Made by a program: the position numbers and the translations under genes
The notes under the pieces: model-generated
Databases searched by the model: none
Told to the model about the DNA's origin: nothing
Seen by the model: the letters and a program-made list of their open reading frames with translations, nothing else
Shown: in pieces, positions 16,777 through 24,323 of the stretch
How positions within the stretch are numbered: the stretch's first letter is position 1
How the letters are laid out: each line of letters begins with the position of its first letter
From: Pseudomonadales bacterium
GTDB taxonomy: Bacteria > Pseudomonadota > Gammaproteobacteria > Pseudomonadales > UBA5518
NCBI GenBank assembly: GCA_022072145.1
Contig: JAJVIG010000051.1
Location: 1 to 41,422 of the forward strand
DNA: 41,422 nt
Direction: 5' to 3'

Positions 16777-18026
16777 CGTTCGCTCCCCGCCGAGGCGCTC
16801 GGCACTGGTTGGTCGGCACCGCCATGACCGGGCCCGTTGCCCGGCGAATAGTGTTCACGGTAGATCGAGACGAAAGCCAGCAGGCTGGCCATCAGGATCG
16901 GTCCGATGATCAGTCCGGTCACCCCGTAGACGTTCACGCCGCCGATGATGCCGCAGAAGATCAGCAGGATCGGCATGCGCGCGCGGGTGCCGATCAGCAA
17001 CGGCTTCAATACGTTGTCGGCCAGGCTGACCACGAAGAAACCCCAGGCGAGCACGAACACGCCCCAGGCCGGCTCGCGCGCCAGCACGAACACCCCGATC
17101 GGCGCCCACACGAGCCCGGCGCCGACCACCGGAATCATCGCGCACAGCCCGGTCAGCACGCCGAAGAACACCGCCAGCGGCACGCCGGCGATCTGGTAGC
17201 CGATCACCGCCAGCACGCCCTGCATCGCGGCGGTGAGCAGTGCGCCGCGGATCACCGCGGTCACGGTCTCGTAGATCCTGAACGCGATCGACTCGGCGTG
17301 CGCGGTCGGCATCGGCACGATCGAGAACAACCAGCCAAGGAAACGCTGCCCGTCGCGGAAGCAGAAGAACATCAGCACCAGGATGCCGAGCAGGTTGAGG
17401 AATCCCAGCAGCACGTTGCGCGCGACGCCGGCGCCGAAATTCGCGATCTGCGCACTCGCCGCGTTGATGCGCGCGAGCATCAGTTCGTCCAGGTCCCACG
17501 CGAGCCGTTCGCCCCCGAAGTCGAGCAGCGCCTGCAGCCGCGCCAGGTTGCGTTGAACGAACTCCGGCACCAGGTCCGCGAACCACGCGCCGTCGGCCGA
17601 TTGCAGCGTGAGGAACCACGCGCGCACGGTCGGGTACAGCTCCGCCGACTGGGTCACGGCCACCCAGGTGATCGCCAGCGTGGGCACCAGCACCAGCAAC
17701 AGCACGGCCAGCGTGCTCGACAGGGCGGCCAGGTTCGGTCGCGCGCCCAGCTGCCCGGCGACGAAGCGGTGGATCGGAAAACACACCAGCGTCAGCGAAG
17801 CCGCCCAGATGATCGCGTCGGAGAACAGCGACAGGACCAGCAGCAGCTGGTAGAGCAGGAACGCGAACACGCCGAAGAAGAACCAGCGGAACAGGCGGCG
17901 GCGCTCGGCGTCGTCCTGCGGCGCGGCGGGTGAGGCTGCCGGCGCCTCGATCGCCGACACGGCCGGCGCCGACGGACCCGGCTCCACCACCCCGGCCTGC
18001 GCTTGCGCCTCGTCGTGCCCGTTCAT
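16773..18026 (-). CDS. AI-2E-family transporter (UPF0118-type membrane protein)
   Basis: This 417-residue polytopic membrane protein belongs to the AI-2E transporter family, whose members include the proposed autoinducer-2 exporter TqsA and Na+/H+ antiporters. An Ala/Pro-rich cytoplasmic N-terminus (about 1-45) precedes two TM helices, a soluble stretch rich in Ala and Leu (about 115-200), and a C-terminal block of about six TM helices. The latter contains the family motifs GLCAMIPVVGAGLVWAPIG and the glycine-rich GGVNVYGVTGLIIGP. It is the first gene of a minus-strand operon with the ThDP enzyme (TCAT overlap). Substrate is unknown; no quorum-sensing genes are in the window, so the family name should not be read as function. 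Confidence 0.9.
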   Translation of the reverse strand: MNGHDEAQAQAGVVEPGPSAPAVSAIEAPAASPAAPQDDAERRRLFRWFFFGVFAFLLYQLLLVLSLFSDAIIWAASLTLVCFPIHRFVAGQLGARPNLAALSSTLAVLLLVLVPTLAITWVAVTQSAELYPTVRAWFLTLQSADGAWFADLVPEFVQRNLARLQALLDFGGERLAWDLDELMLARINAASAQIANFGAGVARNVLLGFLNLLGILVLMFFCFRDGQRFLGWLFSIVPMPTAHAESIAFRIYETVTAVIRGALLTAAMQGVLAVIGYQIAGVPLAVFFGVLTGLCAMIPVVGAGLVWAPIGVFVLAREPAWGVFVLAWGFFVVSLADNVLKPLLIGTRARMPILLIFCGIIGGVNVYGVTGLIIGPILMASLLAFVSIYREHYSPGNGPGHGGADQPVPSASAGSER

Positions 18027-18162
18027 GCCGGTGTCCGCCCTGCTACACCCGGCCGATTGTAGCGGTTCCGCACCCGCCGGCGCATCGCTTCGGGAGGACG
18101 CGACCGCCGGGGCCCGGATCGCCTATCATCGCCGCGTCGAAACCACCCGATGGAGTGATCAC
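18027..18162. promoter_or_regulatory. Divergent promoter region between the AI-2E permease and elbB
   Basis: On the minus strand TACAAT (ATTGTA on + at 18056-18061) is a -10 candidate for the permease operon. It overlaps an inverted repeat GCTACA/TGTAGC (18042-18047, 18058-18063), a possible operator. On the plus strand TATCAT (18124-18129) is a -10 candidate for elbB. Neither has a convincing -35 box, as expected for weak or activated promoters in GC-rich DNA. Confidence 0.35.
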
Positions 18163-18819
18163 ATGTCCCGGAAAGTAGCGGTCATCCTGTCCGGTTGCGG
18201 CGTCTTCGACGGCTCCGAGATCCACGAGGCCACGCTGGTGATGCTGCGCCTCGACGAAGCCGGCGTCGCGTACCAGTGCATGGCGCCGGACATCGAGCAG
18301 ATGCACGTCATCAACCACCTGAACGGCGAGACGATGCCCGGGCAGCGCAACGTGCTGGTCGAGTCCGCCCGCCTGTGCCGCGGCAACATCGTGGACCTGG
18401 CGCACGCCGATGCGGCCGACTACGCGGCCGTGATCCTTCCCGGCGGCTTCGGCGCCGCGAAGAACCTGTGCAACTTCGCGGTCGCCGGCGCCGACATGGA
18501 AGTCAATGCCGACGTGGCGCGTTTCGTCGGCGCGATGCACGCGCAGGGCAAGCCGGTCGGACTGATCTGCATCGCACCGGCGATGGCACCGCGGCTGATC
18601 GGCAAGGGCGTGCAGTGCACGATCGGGCGTGACGACGATCCGGCCGCCGACGCGATCCGCGCGATGGGCGGCGAGCACCGGACCTGCGCGGTGGACCGCT
18701 TCACGATCGACGAGAAGAACAACGTGATCAGCACGCCGGCGTACATGCTGGCCGGTCGCATCAGCGACGCCGCCGCCGGCATCACCCGCCTGGTGACGGA
18801 GATCGTGCGCCGCATGTGA
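18163..18819 (+). CDS. elbB: ElbB, DJ-1/PfpI-family glyoxalase-like protein
   Basis: The protein has 218 residues and is full length for the ElbB (isoprenoid biosynthesis protein with amidotransferase-like domain) family. SRKVAVILSGCGVFDGSEIHE at the N-terminus is diagnostic. The nucleophile elbow is GLICIAPAMAP with Cys136, and ILPGGFGAAKNLCNFA forms the adjacent loop. E. coli ElbB has glyoxalase III-like activity in vitro; its role in the cell is unclear. ATG 18163 is chosen because homology starts there and GGAG lies nearby upstream; the frame stays open further upstream without family similarity. It stands alone. Its TGA is followed 5 bases later by a cluster of REP palindromes separating it from the convergent haloalkane dehalogenase gene. 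Confidence 0.92.
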   Translation: MSRKVAVILSGCGVFDGSEIHEATLVMLRLDEAGVAYQCMAPDIEQMHVINHLNGETMPGQRNVLVESARLCRGNIVDLAHADAADYAAVILPGGFGAAKNLCNFAVAGADMEVNADVARFVGAMHAQGKPVGLICIAPAMAPRLIGKGVQCTIGRDDDPAADAIRAMGGEHRTCAVDRFTIDEKNNVISTPAYMLAGRISDAAAGITRLVTEIVRRM

Positions 18820-18823
18820 GCCA

Positions 18824-18939
18824 CAGGTTCGGCCGCAGGCCGAACCTGTTCGTGTAGGTTCGGCCTGCGGCCGAACAGTTCGTGTCCGGGCACAGCCCGG
18901 ACCTACACGAACAAATGTCCGGGCACAGCCCGGACCTAC
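18824..18939. repeat. REP cluster A: four GTAG-type palindromes between elbB and the dehalogenase gene
   Basis: Two units are of the TTCGGCC family: 18824-18848 (11-bp arms CAGGTTCGGCC, 3-nt loop, degenerate foot) and 18854-18877 (GTAG foot, GTTCGGCC/GGCCGAAC arms). Two are of the TCCGGGC family in reverse orientation: 18883-18906 and 18916-18939 (GTCCGGGC/GCCCGGAC arms, CTAC foot), repeating with a 33-bp period. The last CTAC (18936-18939) contains the TAG stop of the minus-strand dehalogenase gene. The hairpins may also work as a bidirectional transcription end. Confidence 0.92.
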
Positions 18940-19817
18940 GGCGGCAGGCGCTGCAGCCAGGCCGCGAGTGCGGCACCGATCTCCCCGGGCGAGTCTTCCT
19001 GCAGGAAATGTGCGCCGGGAACCGTGACTTCCTGCTGGTTCGGCCAGGTGCGGCAGAACGCGCGCTTCGCGCCGACCAGGAACGCGCCCGGTTCGGCGTT
19101 CACGAACAGCTTCGGCACGTTGCTGCCCGCGAGCCAGTCCGCGTAGGCGGCCTCGATCTCCCACACTGCGTGCGGCATGCCGTCGAACGGCACCTCGCGG
19201 CACAGCGTCAGCATCGCGCGCCGCCCCTCGCCCGGTGCGCGGAAGGGCGCGCGGTAGGCATCGTGTGCCTCCTCGCCCAGCGCGCGCAGCGTGGTCGCCG
19301 GCAGCGCCTGTTCGATATACATGTTCTGCCCGAGGATCAGCTGCTCGCCCTCGGGCGAACGCAGCGTGCGGAACATCTGCAGCGTCGGCTCGTCGAGATC
19401 GTCGGCGCCAACCGGACGCACCACCGCCTCCATGTACGCGATGCCGCGCACCGCCGCGCGGTGGCGGTTCGCCCAGTCGAAGCCGAGCACCGAACCCCAG
19501 TCGTGCAGTACCAGCGTGACACGCTCGCGCACGCCGAGCGCCTCCAGGAACGCGTCGAGGTAGCGGCGCTGCGCGAGCAGCCCGTAGCGGTGCTCGCCGC
19601 CGGCGTCGAGGCGCCCCGACTCGCCCATCCCGATCAGGTCCGGCGCGATGCAGCGCCCGAACGGGGCCGCATGCGGCAGGATGTTGCGCCACAGGTACGA
19701 CGAGGTGGGATTGCCGTGCAGGAACACGATCGGATCCCCGCTGCCCGCCTCGCGGTACGCGACGTGGCTTTCGAGCACCGCGACCCGTCGCAGTCCGTTC
19801 ATGTCCGACCGTTCCAT
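18936..19817 (-). CDS. Haloalkane dehalogenase (HLD-II/LinB-DhaA-like alpha/beta hydrolase)
   Basis: The enzyme hydrolyses a carbon-halogen bond to give an alcohol, halide and a proton. The 293-residue sequence keeps the HLD-II catalytic pentad: nucleophile Asp106 in HDWGS, Glu130 in YMEAV, His270 in GAHFLQEDSPGEI, and halide-binding Asn36 (HGNPTSS) and Trp107. Epoxide hydrolases and plain esterases lack this combination. ATG 19817 has GGAGGG 8 bases upstream and overlaps the end of the RND pump 2 gene; an internal ATG at 19802 overlaps the pump stop as ATGA. Either way it is translationally coupled as the third gene of the efflux operon, an unusual setting. The TAG stop is the foot of a REP palindrome. 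True substrate unknown. Confidence 0.88.
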   Translation of the reverse strand: MERSDMNGLRRVAVLESHVAYREAGSGDPIVFLHGNPTSSYLWRNILPHAAPFGRCIAPDLIGMGESGRLDAGGEHRYGLLAQRRYLDAFLEALGVRERVTLVLHDWGSVLGFDWANRHRAAVRGIAYMEAVVRPVGADDLDEPTLQMFRTLRSPEGEQLILGQNMYIEQALPATTLRALGEEAHDAYRAPFRAPGEGRRAMLTLCREVPFDGMPHAVWEIEAAYADWLAGSNVPKLFVNAEPGAFLVGAKRAFCRTWPNQQEVTVPGAHFLQEDSPGEIGAALAAWLQRLPP

Positions 19818-22800
19818 TGCGCACGCCCTCCGTTACCGGACCGCGCACGCAGCGCCGCGGTCCCGATGTGCAGGTCCTCGAGGATCAGGTACAGCGCCGG
19901 CACCAGCACCAGCGTGATCGCCGTCGCGACCAGCACGCCGAAGGCGAGCGATATGGCGAGCGGCACGAACATCATGGTCGAGATGCCGGAGGTGGCGATC
20001 AGCGGCGCCAGACCGAAGAACGTGGTGGCCGAGGTGAGCAGGATCGGGCGAAAACGTACCGAACCCGCGCGCAGCACCGCTTCGCGCACATCGACGCCGG
20101 CCGCGCGCTGCTGGTTGATGTAGTCCACCAGCACCAGGCTCGCGTTCACGACCACGCCCGACAGCGCGACGATGCCGAGCAGCGAAAAGAACATCAATGC
20201 GGTACCGGTGATCAGGTGCCCGAGCAACGCGCCGATCACGCCGAACGGGATCGCGCTCATGATCACCAGCGGCTGCAGGTACGAGTGCAGCGGCACCGCG
20301 AGCAGCGCGTAGATGATCAGCAACGCGAGCACCGTCATGCCGGTCAGGCTGTCCATCGCGTCGGCGCGCTCCTCGGCCTCGCCGGAGAGCGCGAACGAGA
20401 TGCCGGGATACTTCGACGCGAGGCGCGGGAACTCGGTCTGCGCCAGCGAGGAGAGCACGCGTTCGGGCACCGTGACCTCGCGGTCCACGTCGCCGCGCAC
20501 GCTGACCACGCGCTGGCCGTCGATACGCGTGATCGTCGAATGCCCGCGCGCGAGGCGCGTGTCGGCCACCACCGCCGACGGCACCTCGGTGCCGCCGGCC
20601 GTGCGGACGCGCATGTTCTCGAGATCGCCGAGCGAGACCCGCTCGCGTTCCGGGTAGCGCACCATCACGCGCACGTCGTCGCGCCCGCGCTGCACGCGCT
20701 GCGCCTCCTCGCCGTAGAACGCCTGGCGCACCTGCCGGCCGAGGTCACGCTGCGCGAGGCCCAGCAGTTCGGCGTCGGGGCGGATCGCAAGCAGCATCTC
20801 CTGCTTGCCGGCACGGTAGGTGTCGGCGACGTCGAACACCCCGTCGTAGCGCGCGAGCACCTCGCGCAGTTCCGCGGCGGCCTGCCCGAGCTGCTTCACG
20901 TCGCGCCCGCGCAGCTGGATGTCGAGCGGCTTGCCGACGCTGAACGCCTCCGCGGTGAAGGTGAGCTCCAGCGCATCGGGGATCGGGCCGGTCAGCTCGC
21001 GCCACAACGCCACCGCCTCCGCCGAGCCCATGCCGCCACGTCGATCGTGTGGTTGCAACTCGATCATGACCTCGGCGACGTTGCTGCCCTCGCCGCTCGA
21101 GAACTCGATCGAGCCGCGTCCGATGCGCATGCCGACCGAAGCCATGATGTGCTCGATCGCCGACGGCTCCTCGTCGCGACCGCTGTCGAGGCGTTGCCGC
21201 AGAACCTCGGCCGAGGCTTCCAGTCGCTGCGCGGCACGCTGCGTGACCTCGGCCGGCGTGCCCTCGGGGAGCGTCAGCGAGGCGAACAGCCGGTCGCCCT
21301 CGACCGACGGGAAGAACTGGAACACCAGCCGGCCGCTCGCGAGCAGGCCGCCCATCGCGATCATCACGGCCAGCGCCACCGCGCTGACCACGTAACGGTT
21401 GTGCAGCGCGCTGCGCATCAGCGGCTGGTAACGCGTCTCGATGAAACGCTCCAGCGCATCCGCGATGCGGTCCTGGAAACGCTCGAAGCGGCTCTCGCGC
21501 GCATCGCCGGGGGCATGCGGTGCCTGCCGCGCGAGGTGCGAGGGTAGCACCAGCTGCGACTCGAGCAGGCTGAAGCTCAGACAGAGCACGACCGTGATGC
21601 CCACCGCCGAGAAGAACGACGACATATCGCCTTCCAGCGTGATGATCGGCAGGAACGCCGCCTGCGTGGTCAGCACGCCGAAGATCACCGGTACCGAAAC
21701 CTCGGCGGTACCACGGATCGCCGCCTCGCGCGGTGTCAGGCCCTGCAGCTGATACGCGTAGACGCGTTCGCCGACCACCGTGGCGTCGTCGACCACGATG
21801 CCCAGCACGAGCAGGAAGCCCATCAGCGACAACGAGCTGATCGACAACCCGACCAGCGGGAACATGGCGAGCGCACCCAGCATCGCCACCGGCATGCCGA
21901 CGGCGACCCACAGCGCGATGCGCAGGCGCAGGAACAGCGCAAGCACCAGCACCACCAGCGCCAGGCCGCTCCACGCGTTGCCTATCAGCGCGTCCAGACG
22001 GTCGACCAGGTCCTGCGATTCGTCGCGCGAGATGTCGATCGCCATGCCTTCGGGCAACTGCGGGCGCTTGCGCTCGAGGTATTCCTTGACCGCGCCGGCG
22101 ATCTCGAGCGTGTCCTCGTCCCCCACGCGCGACACCTGCATCAGCAGCGCCGGATTGCCGTCGTAGCGCACGCGCAGGTCGGTGTCCTCGAAGCCGTCGA
22201 CGATGGTCGCGATCTCGCCGAGGCGCAGCGCCGTGCCGTCGGCGCGCTTGAGCACGATGACGTCGGCGAACTCCGCGGCACTGTAACGCTGCCCCTTGGT
22301 GCGCAGCAGGACCTCGCCGCCCTGCGTCTTGAGCAGCCCGCCCGGCACGTCGATGCTCGCGGCGCGGATCGCCTCGGCGATCGCGTCGAAGCTCAACCCG
22401 TAGCGGCGCAACGCGCTTTCGGGCACCTCGACCGAGATCTCGTAGGGCCGCGCGTAACGGATCGCGACCTGGCTGATGCGCGGATCCTCTACCAGTTCCT
22501 CGCGCACCCGCTCGGCGAATTCCTTCAGCGCGCGCTCGTCGGTGTTGCCCGACACCGCGAGCTCCATCACGGTGGTCAGCACCGTGACCTCGTTGATCAC
22601 CGGCCGCTCGGCCTCGCGCGGAAAGGTGTCGATCGCCTGCACGCGGGCGTTGATGTCGTCGAGTGTCTTGCCCTTGTCGGCGTCGTGGTGCACCTGCACC
22701 ATCAGCTGGCAGAAGCCCTCGGCGGCCATCGTAGTGATCTTCCTGATCCCCTCGACGCCCTCGATGGCTTCCTCGATGCGCACGCACACCGCCTCCTCGA

Positions 22801-22978
22801 CCTCTTCCGGTGCGGCGCCGCGATACGCGACCCGGATCTGGATGTAGTCCATCTCCAGGTTGGGGAACTCCTCCTTACGCACCTGCGGCAGCGCGATCAG
22901 CCCGCCGACCAGGAACAGCAACATCAGCAGGTTCGCCGCGACCGGGTTGTCCACCCACCACGCGATCAGCCGCTGCAT
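19799..22978 (-). CDS. RND-family inner-membrane efflux pump, pump 2
   Basis: From ATG 22978 the pump has 1059 residues. The start is chosen because the family N-terminus MQRLIAWWVDNPVAANLLML begins here, with GGAGGA upstream; the longer open frame runs into the adaptor gene. TM4 keeps the acidic pair Asp397-Asp398 (LGIVVDDATVVGE). At the TM10 position where AcrB has its relay Lys940, this protein has Asn945 in SGVVVNASLVLVDY, as in a separate RND subgroup. Thus it probably differs from pump 1 in coupling or substrate class. Four bases separate it from the adaptor stop, and the dehalogenase gene overlaps its end, so the operon is adaptor-pump-dehalogenase. No outer-membrane channel gene is present. 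Confidence 0.95.
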   Translation of the reverse strand: MQRLIAWWVDNPVAANLLMLLFLVGGLIALPQVRKEEFPNLEMDYIQIRVAYRGAAPEEVEEAVCVRIEEAIEGVEGIRKITTMAAEGFCQLMVQVHHDADKGKTLDDINARVQAIDTFPREAERPVINEVTVLTTVMELAVSGNTDERALKEFAERVREELVEDPRISQVAIRYARPYEISVEVPESALRRYGLSFDAIAEAIRAASIDVPGGLLKTQGGEVLLRTKGQRYSAAEFADVIVLKRADGTALRLGEIATIVDGFEDTDLRVRYDGNPALLMQVSRVGDEDTLEIAGAVKEYLERKRPQLPEGMAIDISRDESQDLVDRLDALIGNAWSGLALVVLVLALFLRLRIALWVAVGMPVAMLGALAMFPLVGLSISSLSLMGFLLVLGIVVDDATVVGERVYAYQLQGLTPREAAIRGTAEVSVPVIFGVLTTQAAFLPIITLEGDMSSFFSAVGITVVLCLSFSLLESQLVLPSHLARQAPHAPGDARESRFERFQDRIADALERFIETRYQPLMRSALHNRYVVSAVALAVMIAMGGLLASGRLVFQFFPSVEGDRLFASLTLPEGTPAEVTQRAAQRLEASAEVLRQRLDSGRDEEPSAIEHIMASVGMRIGRGSIEFSSGEGSNVAEVMIELQPHDRRGGMGSAEAVALWRELTGPIPDALELTFTAEAFSVGKPLDIQLRGRDVKQLGQAAAELREVLARYDGVFDVADTYRAGKQEMLLAIRPDAELLGLAQRDLGRQVRQAFYGEEAQRVQRGRDDVRVMVRYPERERVSLGDLENMRVRTAGGTEVPSAVVADTRLARGHSTITRIDGQRVVSVRGDVDREVTVPERVLSSLAQTEFPRLASKYPGISFALSGEAEERADAMDSLTGMTVLALLIIYALLAVPLHSYLQPLVIMSAIPFGVIGALLGHLITGTALMFFSLLGIVALSGVVVNASLVLVDYINQQRAAGVDVREAVLRAGSVRFRPILLTSATTFFGLAPLIATSGISTMMFVPLAISLAFGVLVATAITLVLVPALYLILEDLHIGTAALRARSGNGGRAQWNGRT

Positions 22979-22982
22979 CGGC

Positions 22983-24179
22983 TCATTCCTCCGCCGCGCC
23001 GTCGACCGGCGCGACGCGCATGCCCTCGACCACCAGTTGCAGCGGCGAGACGCACACGCGCTCGCCCGCGGCGATGCCGGAGCGCACCAGCACGGTGTCG
23101 CGGTCGGCGCGCAGCAATTCGACCTCGCGGAAGCGCAGCCGGTCCCCGGCATCGACGATCAGCACGCGGTTGCCGTCGCGCAGCGCCGCACGGGGCAGAG
23201 TGACCACCCCCTGCGCCGTCAGTCCGCTGATCTCGGCATCGACGAACAGCCCCACCGGCAGCGGCGCGCCGTCGGCCGCATCCGGGTTGGGAACGCGCGC
23301 GACCACGTGCACCATGCGGCTGCGCGCGTCGATCTCGCCCTCGGTGCGCACGATACGGCCCTCCCACACGTGACGTGCGCCGCCGAACTCCGCGGCGAGT
23401 CGCACCGGCACCGCGTCGTGCGCGCTGGCTGCGCCCTCGCGCAGCAGCGCCGGGTCCAGGAAGGCCAGCTGGCGGTCCGCGATCGGCAGCCGCACCTCGA
23501 CGTAATCGGTCGCATACAGTGTGGCGAGCTTGTCGCCACGATTCACCGCCTGCCCGATATCGACGCGCTCGCTGCGGACCCGCCCGGCGAACGGGGCACG
23601 CAGCTCGGTGCGCGCCAGATCCAGCCGCGCGCGTTCGAGCGCGACCTCGGCCTCGCGCAACGCCGCCTCCGCCACGCGGTGCGCGCGCAGCGCGTTCTCG
23701 GCATGCGAACGGCTGGCGAGGTCGCGTGCGCGCAGCGACTGCAGCCGCTCGGACTCGAAGCGCGCGAACTCGGCCTCCGCGTGCATGCGCAGGCGCGCCG
23801 CCTCGGCGCTGCCGACCGCGTTGCGGTAATCGCTGTCGTCGATGGCGAGCAGCACCTCGCCTTCCGCGAAACGGCCTCCGGAGGCCATTGCCGGAGACAC
23901 CCGGACCACCCGCCCGGACACTTCGGGGATCAGTTCGGCCTCGGTGCGAGGCGCCACGCTGCCCTGCGAATGCACGGCGAGCACCACGTCCCCGGGGGTC
24001 GCGGTGACGGTGCGCACCGCGATCAGCGGCCGTTCGCTCTGTTCGGGTTCGAGCACCGGACGCGTGAGGTAGAGCACTACCGCCGCCACGACTCCGGCGG
24101 CAATCACCGCCAGCGCCCGCCAGGCCTGTGCGCCCGGTCCTGCCGGGGATCGCGCCGATTGCGTGTTCGCGTGCTCCAC
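22983..24179 (-). CDS. RND efflux periplasmic adaptor (membrane fusion protein), pump 2
   Basis: The 398-residue adaptor has a single N-terminal membrane anchor (about 20-42, ALAVIAAGVVAAVVLYL) instead of the lipobox used by pump 1. The lipoyl halves are at about 75-115 (EVSGRVVRVSPAMASGGRF) and 190-215 (RAPFAGRVRSERVDIGQAV). The helical hairpin between them is rich in Ala/Arg/Glu (about 120-190). The beta-barrel and membrane-proximal domains follow to the C-terminus. It is the first gene of the minus-strand operon with pump 2 and the dehalogenase. In the 144-bp gap to mscK, TAGACT on the minus strand (AGTCTA on + at 24259-24264) is a possible -10 box without a clear -35. Confidence 0.9.
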   Translation of the reverse strand: MEHANTQSARSPAGPGAQAWRALAVIAAGVVAAVVLYLTRPVLEPEQSERPLIAVRTVTATPGDVVLAVHSQGSVAPRTEAELIPEVSGRVVRVSPAMASGGRFAEGEVLLAIDDSDYRNAVGSAEAARLRMHAEAEFARFESERLQSLRARDLASRSHAENALRAHRVAEAALREAEVALERARLDLARTELRAPFAGRVRSERVDIGQAVNRGDKLATLYATDYVEVRLPIADRQLAFLDPALLREGAASAHDAVPVRLAAEFGGARHVWEGRIVRTEGEIDARSRMVHVVARVPNPDAADGAPLPVGLFVDAEISGLTAQGVVTLPRAALRDGNRVLIVDAGDRLRFREVELLRADRDTVLVRSGIAAGERVCVSPLQLVVEGMRVAPVDGAAEE

Positions 24180-24323
24180 TGTTGTCCTTGGCGTCGTCGA
24201 TGGGCTCCGCCACGCCGTGGTGCAGGCAACGGCGATCGACCGCGGATCCGGAGCGGCGAGTCTAGCCGATGCCGATACGGGCCCGGAGGTTAAATTTCGG
24301 CCATACGGGTCTCGGCACCGGTC

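Noticed and set aside
18163..18819. DJ-1-like protein read as a class I glutamine amidotransferase
   Set aside because: The ElbB signature at the N-terminus and the GLICIAPAM elbow identify ElbB; no synthase partner is present.
18824..18939. Possible CRISPR array in the regularly spaced repeats
   Set aside because: Units are self-complementary, only four, in both orientations and of two families, with no unique 30-40 base spacers and no cas genes. REP palindromes fit better; the same applies to 34427-34600.
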